From contig JAEWOJ010000026.1 of NCBI GenBank assembly GCA_023399815.1, positions 1 through 11,968 of the forward strand: a stretch of DNA of 11,968 nt, given 5' to 3'. The notes beneath the pieces are model-generated. The model made no database searches. It worked only from the letters and a program-made list of their open reading frames with translations, and was not told the DNA's origin. This document shows, in pieces, positions 6,828 to 11,968 of the stretch (the stretch's first letter is position 1; each line of letters opens with the position of its first letter). This DNA is from Pseudomonadota bacterium. Lineage in GTDB: Bacteria; Pseudomonadota; Gammaproteobacteria; Xanthomonadales; Xanthomonadaceae. The translations under genes and the position numbers were made by a program.

Positions 6828-7006
6828 GGTTCTTCCTCGCTGGACGCGTTCTTCGGTTTGGGTAGCCGCCCGGCCTTGCGCAGGGCGTCGCGGATCACGT
6901 ACTCGATCTGCGCGTTGAGGCTGCGCAGTTCGTCATCGGCCCAGCGCTGCGTCGCCGCCAGCACGTCGGCGTTGATGCGCAGCGGGTAGGCCTTCTTCTC
7001 GCTCAC
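6824..7006 (-). CDS. Arc-type ribbon-helix-helix DNA-binding protein, candidate operon autoregulator
   Basis: The 60-residue protein has the ribbon-helix-helix layout. The DNA-contacting strand is about residues 5-11 (KAYPLRI), helix A about 13-26 (ADVLAATQRWADDE) and helix B about 28-44 (RSLNAQIEYVIRDALRKAG). An acidic tail EEEP ends it. The SLNAQIEYVIRDALR stretch is characteristic of Arc-family repressors, which bind as dimers of dimers to tandem short operator sites. Translation begins at a GTG that overlaps the stop of the preceding gene (GTGA, 7003-7006), so it should be coupled. Its only local ribosome site is a weak GGGAG about 10 bases away. Two phased GATATCA repeats in the operon promoter are a plausible target (inference). 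RHH proteins also serve as antitoxins, but no known toxin is adjacent. Confidence 0.88.
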   Translation of the reverse strand: MSEKKAYPLRINADVLAATQRWADDELRSLNAQIEYVIRDALRKAGRLPKPKNASSEEEP

Positions 7007-7290
7007 GGCCGTTGCGCTCCCGCCGGTGCGCGACGCAGGTGCAGGACCAGCGCGACGCCCAGCGCGTTGACGGCCACCACCAGCGCGATCACCACGCCAT
7101 GGGTGGCCATGCGGTTGCCGGCGGCCAGGTACAGGCCGATGGCGCCGACGAACAGGCTCAGCGCGATCAGCGCCCAGCGCAGCCCCAGGCCGCGCGAATG
7201 CCGGCTGCCGTCGCGGCTGCTCCAGGCGGCGATGCCCAGGGCCGGCAGGCCGGTGAGGGCGATGACCAATGGGGCGATCACGGCATCCAT
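7003..7290 (-). CDS. Small membrane protein with three predicted helices, function unknown
   Basis: The 95-residue protein has three hydrophobic segments (about 4-22, 39-57 and 66-86), a short polar loop with SSRDGSRHSRG between the first two, and a basic C-terminal tail (RRAPAGAQRP). I recognise no family. ATG at 7290 is preceded by GAGG at about 9 bases. A longer in-frame reading reaches back into the SPFH gene, but it consists of Trp, Arg and Cys-rich shadow sequence. The gene begins 10 bases after the SPFH stop, and its own stop overlaps the RHH start. It is therefore the second member of the operon. A partner role for the SPFH protein is possible, in the position NfeD proteins hold in other SPFH operons, but it shows no NfeD-like soluble domain. 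Confidence 0.75.
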   Translation of the reverse strand: MDAVIAPLVIALTGLPALGIAAWSSRDGSRHSRGLGLRWALIALSLFVGAIGLYLAAGNRMATHGVVIALVVAVNALGVALVLHLRRAPAGAQRP

Positions 7291-7300
7291 GGAACCGTCC

Positions 7301-8182
7301 TCAGTACAGCGAGCCGGTGTTGACCACCGGCTGGGTGCCGCGGTCCGAGCACAGCACGGTGAGCAGGTTGCCGACCATCTGCGCCTTGCGCTCCTCGTCC
7401 AGCGCGACCAGGCCGCTCTTCTGCAGCTCGCCCAGCGCCATCTCGACCATGCCCACCGCACCGGCGACGATGCGCTGGCGGGCGGCGATCACCGCGTTGG
7501 CCTGCTGCCGCTGCAGCATCGCCTGGGCGATTTCCGGCGCATAGGCGAGGTGGCTGATGCGCGCGTCCAGCACCTGCACGCCGGCATCGGCCAGGCGCTC
7601 GGCCAGTTCGTCCTTCAGGTGCTGGGAGATCTCGCTGGCGTGGCTGCGCAGCGACAGCTGCCCTTCCTCGTGCTGGTCGTAGGGATAGCTGGTGGCCATC
7701 GCGCGCAGCGCCGATTCGGACTGGATGTGCACGAAGCTCTCGTAGTCGTCGACGTTGTAGACCGCCTCGGAGGCGTCCACCACCTGCCACACGATCACCG
7801 CGGCGATCTCGATGGGCGAGCCGTCCAGTTCGTTGACCTTGAGCTTGCCGCTCTCGAAGTTGCGCACGCGCTGGCTGACCTTCTTCTTGGTGAAGAAGGG
7901 GTTGTTCCAGCGCAGGCCGTTGTCCTTGACCGTGCCCACGTACTTGCCGAACAGGCTCAGCACCGCGGCCTGGTTGGGCTGGACCATGTACAGGCCGCAG
8001 CTGACGAACAGGCCGACGACCAGCAGCGCGATGCCGCCGACGACCAGCAGGCCGGCGCCGGCGGCCCCGGACTTGGCGAGCACCACCGCGAAGACGAGGG
8101 CGGCGGCGCCGGCCAGCATCAGGACCAGCGCGCCGAGCAGGGTCGGGATGCCGGGCAGGGAATCGAGGGATTTCTCTTTCAT
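7301..8182 (-). CDS. SPFH/band-7 domain membrane protein, first gene of the operon
   Basis: The 293-residue protein has two adjacent membrane helices (about 13-36 and 43-64), then an SPFH (stomatin/prohibitin/flotillin/HflK) domain of about residues 65-230. The domain start is typical: YMVQPNQAAVLSLFGKYVGTV (65-85), then GLRWNNPF (89-96). An alpha-helical stretch with QQANAVIAARQRIVAGAV (226-243) follows, as in family members that oligomerise into rings or cages. SPFH proteins act as membrane scaffolds and often regulate or enclose membrane proteases; the CPBP protease gene downstream fits that. No NfeD gene is present. ATG at 8182 has GGAAG 7 bases upstream. The gene is transcribed divergently from purT, and its promoter carries the GATATCA repeats. 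Confidence 0.92.
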   Translation of the reverse strand: MKEKSLDSLPGIPTLLGALVLMLAGAAALVFAVVLAKSGAAGAGLLVVGGIALLVVGLFVSCGLYMVQPNQAAVLSLFGKYVGTVKDNGLRWNNPFFTKKKVSQRVRNFESGKLKVNELDGSPIEIAAVIVWQVVDASEAVYNVDDYESFVHIQSESALRAMATSYPYDQHEEGQLSLRSHASEISQHLKDELAERLADAGVQVLDARISHLAYAPEIAQAMLQRQQANAVIAARQRIVAGAVGMVEMALGELQKSGLVALDEERKAQMVGNLLTVLCSDRGTQPVVNTGSLY

Positions 8183-8210
8183 GGCGCGTCTTCCGTGGTG
8201 GTTGGAATGA

Positions 8211-8238
8211 AAGATATCAGATTGATATCAATGCGCAA
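8211..8238 (-). promoter_or_regulatory. Predicted extended -10 promoter of the SPFH operon
   Basis: On the minus strand TTGCGC (8238 to 8233) is a weak -35. A 16-nt spacer follows, then TATCTT (8216 to 8211) preceded by TGA, which gives the extended -10 pattern TGnTATCTT. Transcription would start near 8204, leaving a leader of about 22 bases that contains the GGAAG ribosome site. The spacer and -10 are filled by the two GATATCA repeats, so a protein bound there would block RNA polymerase. Confidence 0.5.
8213..8230. promoter_or_regulatory. Tandem GATATCA operator candidate
   Basis: GATATCA occurs at 8213-8219 and again at 8224-8230, exactly 11 bp apart, about one helical turn. The second copy sits in a perfect 10-bp palindrome, TTGATATCAA (8222-8231). 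The stretch is AT-rich in otherwise very GC-rich DNA. Tandem short sites phased by one turn are typical of RHH repressors. The third gene of this operon encodes an Arc-type RHH protein, so autoregulation is the simplest reading (inference). Confidence 0.55.
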
Positions 8239-8264
8239 GAGGGGGCCGCAGCAAGGGCGGCGGC

Positions 8265-8270
8265 TAGAAT
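8265..8270 (+). promoter_or_regulatory. Probable -10 box of purT
   Basis: TAGAAT matches the -10 consensus at five of six positions and sits in GCTAGAATG, a common xanthomonad promoter context. The start of transcription would lie near 8277, about 25 bases before the ATG at 8302. No clear -35 box is visible. Its position rules out the ATG at 8269 as the translation start, because that codon overlaps the box. Confidence 0.55.
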
Positions 8271-8301
8271 GTGCGCCCCTGTCCCTGCCCGGATCCGCCC
8301 G

Positions 8302-9486
8302 ATGACCTCGCTTGGTACCCCGCTGTCGCCTTCCGCCACCCGCGTGCTGCTGCTCGGTTCGGGCGAACTGGGCAAGGAAGTGGCGATCGAACTGCAGCGC
8401 TTCGGCGTGGAGGTCGTCGCCGTCGACCGCTACGCGGATGCGCCGGCCATGCAGGTCGCGCACCGCAGCCACGTCATCGACATGCTCGATCCGGCCGCGC
8501 TGCGCGCGGTGATCGCACAGGAGCAGCCGCACCTGGTGGTACCCGAGATCGAGGCCATCCACACCGAGACCCTGGTGGAACTGGAAGCCGGGCAGGGCCT
8601 GCGGGTGATCCCGACCGCGCGCGCCGCGCGGCTGACCATGGACCGCGAGGGCATCCGCCGGCTGGCCGCCGAAACCCTGGGCCTGCCGACCTCGCCCTAC
8701 CGTTTCGTCGATACCGAGGCCGAATACCGCGCCGCGGTGCAGGCCATCGGCCTGCCGTGCGTGGTCAAGCCGGTGATGTCGTCCTCGGGCAAGGGCCAGA
8801 GCACGGTGCGCGGCGAGGCCGACATCGGCCCGGCCTGGGATTACGCGCAGACCGGCGGCCGCGCCGGCGCCGGACGCTGCATCGTCGAGGGCTTCATCGA
8901 CTTCGACTACGAGATCACCCTGCTGACCGTGCGCCACGCCGGCGGCACGTCGTTCTGCGACCCGATCGGCCACCTGCAGAAGGACGGCGACTACCGCGAG
9001 AGCTGGCAGCCGCAGGCGATGTCGGCCACGGCGCTGGAACGCGCGCAGGCGGTGGCGCGCGCCATCACCGACGACCTCGGCGGCTGGGGCGTGTTCGGCG
9101 TGGAACTATTCGTGAAGGACGACGAGGTGTGGTTCAGCGAGGTCAGCCCGCGCCCGCACGACACCGGGCTGGTCACGCTGGCGTCGCAGGAACTGAGCGA
9201 ATTCGCGCTGCACGCGCGCGCCATCCTCGGCCTGCCGATCCCGGTGATCCGCCACCACGGCCCGTCGGCCTCGTGCGCGATGCTGGCGCAGGGCAACGGC
9301 GTGCCGTTCTTCACCGACGTCGATGCCGCGCTGCGCGTGGCGGACACCGCACTGCGCCTGTTCGGCAAGCCGACGGTGCAGGGCCAGCGCCGCGTCGGCG
9401 TCACCCTGGCGCGCGCCGCCGACGTGGACCAGGCGCGCGCGATCGCGCGCGAGGCGGCCGCGGCCATCGGCATCGCATTGCGCTGA
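8302..9486 (+). CDS. purT: Formate-dependent phosphoribosylglycinamide formyltransferase 2 (GAR transformylase T)
   Basis: This 394-residue ATP-grasp enzyme makes formyl-GAR from GAR, formate and ATP in de novo purine synthesis, without folate. It matches E. coli PurT (392 residues) along its whole length. Landmarks are RVLLLGSGELGKEVAIE (14-30), YADAPAMQVAHRSHVI (44-59), PEIEAI (81-86), the ATP loop SSSGKGQ (160-166) and GDYRESWQPQ (229-238). FGVELF and FSEVSPRPHDTG follow, with magnesium ligands Glu268 and Glu280 and Asp287 at the matching active-site position. The start at 8302 gives MTSLGT, matching the E. coli N-terminus MTLLGT. The upstream ATG at 8269 would overlap the probable -10 box. 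The gene diverges from the SPFH operon and appears to be transcribed alone; a hairpin follows its stop. Confidence 0.98.
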   Translation: MTSLGTPLSPSATRVLLLGSGELGKEVAIELQRFGVEVVAVDRYADAPAMQVAHRSHVIDMLDPAALRAVIAQEQPHLVVPEIEAIHTETLVELEAGQGLRVIPTARAARLTMDREGIRRLAAETLGLPTSPYRFVDTEAEYRAAVQAIGLPCVVKPVMSSSGKGQSTVRGEADIGPAWDYAQTGGRAGAGRCIVEGFIDFDYEITLLTVRHAGGTSFCDPIGHLQKDGDYRESWQPQAMSATALERAQAVARAITDDLGGWGVFGVELFVKDDEVWFSEVSPRPHDTGLVTLASQELSEFALHARAILGLPIPVIRHHGPSASCAMLAQGNGVPFFTDVDAALRVADTALRLFGKPTVQGQRRVGVTLARAADVDQARAIAREAAAAIGIALR

Positions 9487-9503
9487 CCGCAATCCGTCAC
9501 CGT

Positions 9504-9525
9504 CACCTGCACCCGCGTGCAGGTG
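9504..9525 (+). terminator. Hairpin after purT, possible terminator without T tract
   Basis: CACCTGCAC (9504-9512) and GTGCAGGTG (9517-9525) form a perfect 9-bp stem with a CCGC loop, 17 bases after the purT stop. The following bases (CAGGTCATG) contain no T run, so intrinsic termination would be weak. It may instead protect the mRNA 3' end. A second, weaker stem (CCCGCC 9542-9547 with GGCGGG 9560-9565) lies just downstream. Confidence 0.45.
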
Positions 9526-9591
9526 CAGGTCATGCGATACGCCCGCCGCGGCAGAACCTGGCGGGTGGGCGATAGGCGGATGTGAAGCCGC

Positions 9592-9597
9592 TATCCT
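9592..9597 (+). promoter_or_regulatory. Candidate -10 box for the zinc-ribbon gene
   Basis: TATCCT in the context GCTATCCTTGG fits the TANNNT pattern and lies 31 bases before the ATG at 9629. The -35 region is not recognisable. Confidence 0.4.
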
Positions 9598-9628
9598 TGG
9601 GGCCGTGTCGTCGACCAAGGGGGAGAGC

Positions 9629-10543
9629 ATGGCACTCATCGACTGTCCGGAATGCGGAAAGCAGGTCAGCGACCAGGCGGTGGCCTGCCCGCATTGCGGA
9701 ATGCCGCTGAAACCCATGGCTGCTCCCGCGCAGCCGCCACCCATGCTGCCGCCACGCCCCGTCGTGGCGCCACCCGCGCAGCCGGTCCGGAAGCATTCCG
9801 GGTGCCTGGTGATCCTGCTTGGAATGGTCGCGGTCGGCATCGTCGTGACGTGCGCGCGTACCTTGAGCGGTGGAGGCGGTTCGCCCTCCGCATCGACGTC
9901 CGCGGCGGCGAAACCCGCCGCATCGCCCCAGCCGTCCAAAAGCGCCGCGCAGATGCTGGCCGACGCAAATGACGCGACGCTGTCGGCGGAAGCGCGCAAG
10001 GGCCGCGCCGAACGCGTGTTGCAGGCCCATCCCGGCACGGACGAGGCGAAGCAGGCGCTTGCCCTCGTTGGCGAAATGAACAGGAAAATCGCGGCGGAGA
10101 ACATCGGCAAGCAGTGGCGCTACGTCAGCAGGGAAGACGGCATGACCGGCAAGGCCGAGCGCAACGCCTTCGTCACCAGCAGCAACAGCTTCCAGTTCGG
10201 CTTCCCGTACCAGGGCGCGCAGCACGCGATCCTGCAGGTCCGCAAGCATCCGCGCTACGGCAGCGACGTGATATTCCAGATCGAGAATGGCCAGATCCTG
10301 TGCAGCTCCTACAGCTGCCCGGTGCGCATCCGCTTCGACGAGGCGGCACCCCGCACCTATACCGGCAACGAACCCGCCGACAACAGCAGCACCTACGTGT
10401 TCATTCCCGGCTTCGCGGACATCACCCGGCGCATGGCCCATGCCAAGCGGATGCGGGTCGAAGTGAACATCTTCCAGGAAGGCGCGCTGCAGGCGGAGTT
10501 CGATGTCGAAGGCTTCGACATGAAGAAGCTCGATGGCAAGTGA
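9629..10543 (+). CDS. Zinc-ribbon, single-pass membrane protein with unrecognised C-terminal domain
   Basis: The 304-residue protein opens with a zinc ribbon (CPECGKQVSDQAVACPHCG, cysteines 6, 9, 20 and 23). A proline-rich linker (about 31-53), one membrane helix (about 57-76) and a Gly/Ser/Ala/Pro linker (77-104) follow. Next are a short helical region (105-160) and a C-terminal beta-rich domain (161-298) containing WRYVSRED, FQFGFPYQG, LCSSYSCPVRIRFDE and YVFIPGF. The topology suggests the zinc ribbon is cytoplasmic and the C-terminal domain periplasmic. Cys225 and Cys230 could form a disulfide there (inference). The domain looks like a family found in uncharacterised proteobacterial proteins, but I cannot name it. 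ATG at 9629 is favoured by an AGGGGGAG ribosome site. An in-frame GTG at 9605 lacks one. The gene has its own candidate promoter and is convergent with the next gene. Confidence 0.87.
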   Translation: MALIDCPECGKQVSDQAVACPHCGMPLKPMAAPAQPPPMLPPRPVVAPPAQPVRKHSGCLVILLGMVAVGIVVTCARTLSGGGGSPSASTSAAAKPAASPQPSKSAAQMLADANDATLSAEARKGRAERVLQAHPGTDEAKQALALVGEMNRKIAAENIGKQWRYVSREDGMTGKAERNAFVTSSNSFQFGFPYQGAQHAILQVRKHPRYGSDVIFQIENGQILCSSYSCPVRIRFDEAAPRTYTGNEPADNSSTYVFIPGFADITRRMAHAKRMRVEVNIFQEGALQAEFDVEGFDMKKLDGK

Positions 10544-10651
10544 CCCGCCTTGCGGGAAGGCAGCGCCGTTTCAGGCGTGCATGCCTTGAATGCGGGGCCT
10601 GGTGCCGTTGCCGGACCAGGCCTGCGGTCGTGTCGATCCGGCTGCAGCCGG
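10544..10651. other. Convergent intergenic region with two palindromes
   Basis: CCCGC-CTT-GCGGG (10544-10556) directly follows the zinc-ribbon stop and can form a 5-bp hairpin. CCGGCTGCAGCCGG (10638-10651) is a perfect 14-bp palindrome, seven bases from the end of the convergent gene. Neither has a T tract, so they are possible but unproven transcript-end structures. Nothing else is visible in the 115-bp space. Confidence 0.35.
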
Positions 10652-10658
10652 CGAGGAC

Positions 10659-11861
10659 TCAGCGCACGTCCACCCACACCAGGTGATGGTCGCTGCCGTC
10701 GGCGATCTTCGCTTCCGGCTTGTCGTCGGCCGGCCAGAACACGCCGCTGCCGACGTGGCTGAAACCCGCCGACGGCAGCACGTAGTCCAGCCGCAGCGTG
10801 CCGGATTTCGGGCCGAAGTCGCCGGTGGCCTGCGCCGGCGCGCCATGACGCGCGATGCCCTTGGCGGCATAGGCCAGGCTGGTCTGCTCGCCGCCGACGC
10901 TGGTCGGGGTCGGATAGTGCAGCACGCGCGGGTGCTCGAGCAGTTCGAGGATGGCCTGGTGGCGGCCGTCGCCGTCGGCCGGGTCGTTGTTGAGGTCGCC
11001 GACGATGACGAAGCGCGCATCCGCCGCCAGCCCGCCGCAGCGGCCCTGGTCGTCGCACAGCCACGGCTTGTCGCCGCCATCGAGGTAGTCCTTCCACAAC
11101 CGCAGTTCGTCGTGGTTGCGCGCGGCGTTGCGCTTTTCCCTGCCGTCGAACACCGGTGGCGTGGGGTGCGCGGCCAGCACGTGCACGATACCCAGCGGCG
11201 TCTGCACCGGCACGTCCCAGTGCGACTTGGACGACAGCCGCAGCTGCGACCAGACCGCGTCGGGCCAGAACGGCTTACCGGTCTCCGGATCGAGCGGCCG
11301 CTGCGCGCCGGGCATCGCGCTCCACTTCAGCAGCTGGAAGCTGCGTACCGCCGTGTCGTCGATCGGGTAGTTCGACAGCACCAGCATGCCGTACTGCCCC
11401 GGGTGCAGGCCGTAGCCCCAGGCGTCGTTGCCGCGCTCGCGGCCGGTGCCGCCGACCGTGCCGTTGTTGTCCAGGTCCAGCCCGCTGGGCACGCCGGTGT
11501 TGACCGGCGCGAGGTAGCGGTACGGATAGCGCAGCGCTTCGCCGCCGCCGGCCTGCGGCGTTTCCAGGTAGCGGTGCTGGAACAGGTCGGCGGCGCGGTG
11601 GGCGTCATCGAAATCGAATTCGTTGAGCAGCGCCAGGTCCGGCCGGACCTGCTGCAGCACCGCCGCGATCTTGCGCGCATGGACGCTGTCGCCTTCGAGC
11701 TCGCGGATCAGGCCGCCGGTCTCATCCGAATACAGCGAGGTGTTGTAGGTCGCCAGCCGTAGCGGCGCGGTGGCCGCGGGTGTGGTCGAAGCGGCGGGAG
11801 CGGTACCGGTGCAGGCGGTGCAGAGCATCGTCAGGGCCAGGAGCAGGGTATGTCTGTTCAT
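10659..11861 (-). CDS. Endonuclease/exonuclease/phosphatase (EEP) superfamily probable lipoprotein
   Basis: The 400-residue protein has a signal sequence MNRHTLLLALTMLCTAC with a probable lipid-modified Cys17. The -3 residue is Cys14 instead of the usual Leu, so the lipobox is imperfect. The EEP metal-dependent hydrolase core is complete: LATYN (Asn40), LLNEFDF (Glu81), AAHP (His232), VIVGDLNND (Asp289 and Asn291) and SDHH (Asp391 and His392). A DLDNNGT loop (129-135) resembles a calcium-binding DxDxDG loop and, from memory, recurs in this EEP subfamily. The enzyme probably cleaves a phosphodiester or phosphomonoester outside the cytoplasm, on nucleic acid, nucleotide or phospholipid. The substrate is unknown. 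ATG at 11861 was chosen because it gives the export signal; the open frame upstream to 11963 encodes no plausible signal. No strong ribosome site is seen. The gene is complete and converges on the zinc-ribbon gene. Confidence 0.88.
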   Translation of the reverse strand: MNRHTLLLALTMLCTACTGTAPAASTTPAATAPLRLATYNTSLYSDETGGLIRELEGDSVHARKIAAVLQQVRPDLALLNEFDFDDAHRAADLFQHRYLETPQAGGGEALRYPYRYLAPVNTGVPSGLDLDNNGTVGGTGRERGNDAWGYGLHPGQYGMLVLSNYPIDDTAVRSFQLLKWSAMPGAQRPLDPETGKPFWPDAVWSQLRLSSKSHWDVPVQTPLGIVHVLAAHPTPPVFDGREKRNAARNHDELRLWKDYLDGGDKPWLCDDQGRCGGLAADARFVIVGDLNNDPADGDGRHQAILELLEHPRVLHYPTPTSVGGEQTSLAYAAKGIARHGAPAQATGDFGPKSGTLRLDYVLPSAGFSHVGSGVFWPADDKPEAKIADGSDHHLVWVDVR

Positions 11862-11968
11862 GGCGGCATTCTCGCATTGCGCTGATGAAACCCGCATGGC
11901 AGCGGATGGGTCGTGCCGACCAACGGGCTTCCGGTAGTGCCCGCCCCGGGCCGGCAACAGCAAAGACA
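11862..11968. other. Right-edge region upstream of the EEP gene
   Basis: These 107 bases should contain the promoter of the EEP lipoprotein gene on the minus strand. The only candidate box is GAGAAT, six bases before the ATG, which would imply an almost leaderless transcript. It lacks the first T of TANNNT and is weak. I see no gene or clear terminator here. Confidence 0.3.

Noticed and set aside
6645..7006. RHH plus DUF4177 pair as a toxin-antitoxin module
   Set aside because: The size and overlap fit, but DUF4177 is not a known toxin family and the pair is embedded in a longer coherent operon. Autoregulation is the simpler explanation. Expression of DUF4177 alone causing growth arrest would reopen the idea.
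8269..8301. Upstream ATG for purT adding 11 residues
   Set aside because: It overlaps the probable -10 box TAGAAT, and the added residues have no counterpart in E. coli PurT, whose N-terminus aligns with the ATG at 8302.
7067..8305. A 412-codon plus-strand frame opposite the SPFH gene
   Set aside because: It is His/Gln/Ala-rich shadow sequence with no domain, while the minus strand encodes a clear SPFH protein.
1..11968. Mobile element, prophage, CRISPR or RNA gene
   Set aside because: No transposase, integrase, phage structural gene, regularly spaced repeats, tRNA cloverleaf or rRNA sequence was seen. Base composition is uniform apart from the short AT-rich promoter at 8211-8232.

Overview
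The window is GC-rich, almost fully coding chromosomal DNA. Codon use is strongly biased to G/C in third positions. Several promoters have xanthomonad-looking -10 boxes (TAGAAT, TATCCT, TAGGAT) with poor -35 boxes. With the PurT, DUF423 and membrane protein types present, this suggests a member of the Xanthomonadaceae (Pseudoxanthomonas, Luteimonas or Lysobacter-like). The genus is an inference. I see no tRNA, rRNA, insertion sequence, phage gene or CRISPR array. No gene-free stretch exceeds about 180 bases.

Left part (1-2379, + strand). A membrane-anchored SRPBCC plus GyrI-like protein is followed by a strong intrinsic terminator. Then come two closely spaced genes: a DUF423 membrane protein and an AlkA-type HhH-GPD DNA glycosylase.

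Second part (2413-3862, - strand). A four-helix membrane protein with an N-terminal NPYAPP motif converges on the glycosylase. Upstream of it lies a VanY-like M15 D-alanyl-D-alanine carboxypeptidase without a visible signal peptide.

Centre (3971-8182, - strand). Seven genes lie head to tail as one compact cluster: SPFH/band-7 membrane protein, small three-helix membrane protein, Arc-type ribbon-helix-helix (RHH) regulator, DUF4177 protein, exported DUF3887-alpha/beta hydrolase, CPBP intramembrane protease and a membrane-anchored PH-domain protein. Three junctions are 4-nt stop/start overlaps and one gap is a single nucleotide, so the genes are very probably co-transcribed and partly translationally coupled. 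Two direct GATATCA repeats exactly 11 bp apart sit inside the predicted promoter of the first gene. They are good candidates for an operator of the RHH protein encoded third. The gene set points to a membrane or envelope homeostasis function (membrane scaffold, protease, hydrolase, lipid- or protein-binding PH domain) under autorepression. This is the most interesting unit in the window. A REP-like palindrome marks its 3' end.

Right part (8302-11968). purT (formate-dependent GAR transformylase, purine synthesis) diverges from the SPFH operon. It is followed by a zinc-ribbon single-pass membrane protein with an unrecognised C-terminal domain. A probable lipoprotein of the endonuclease/exonuclease/phosphatase superfamily lies convergent to that at the right edge.
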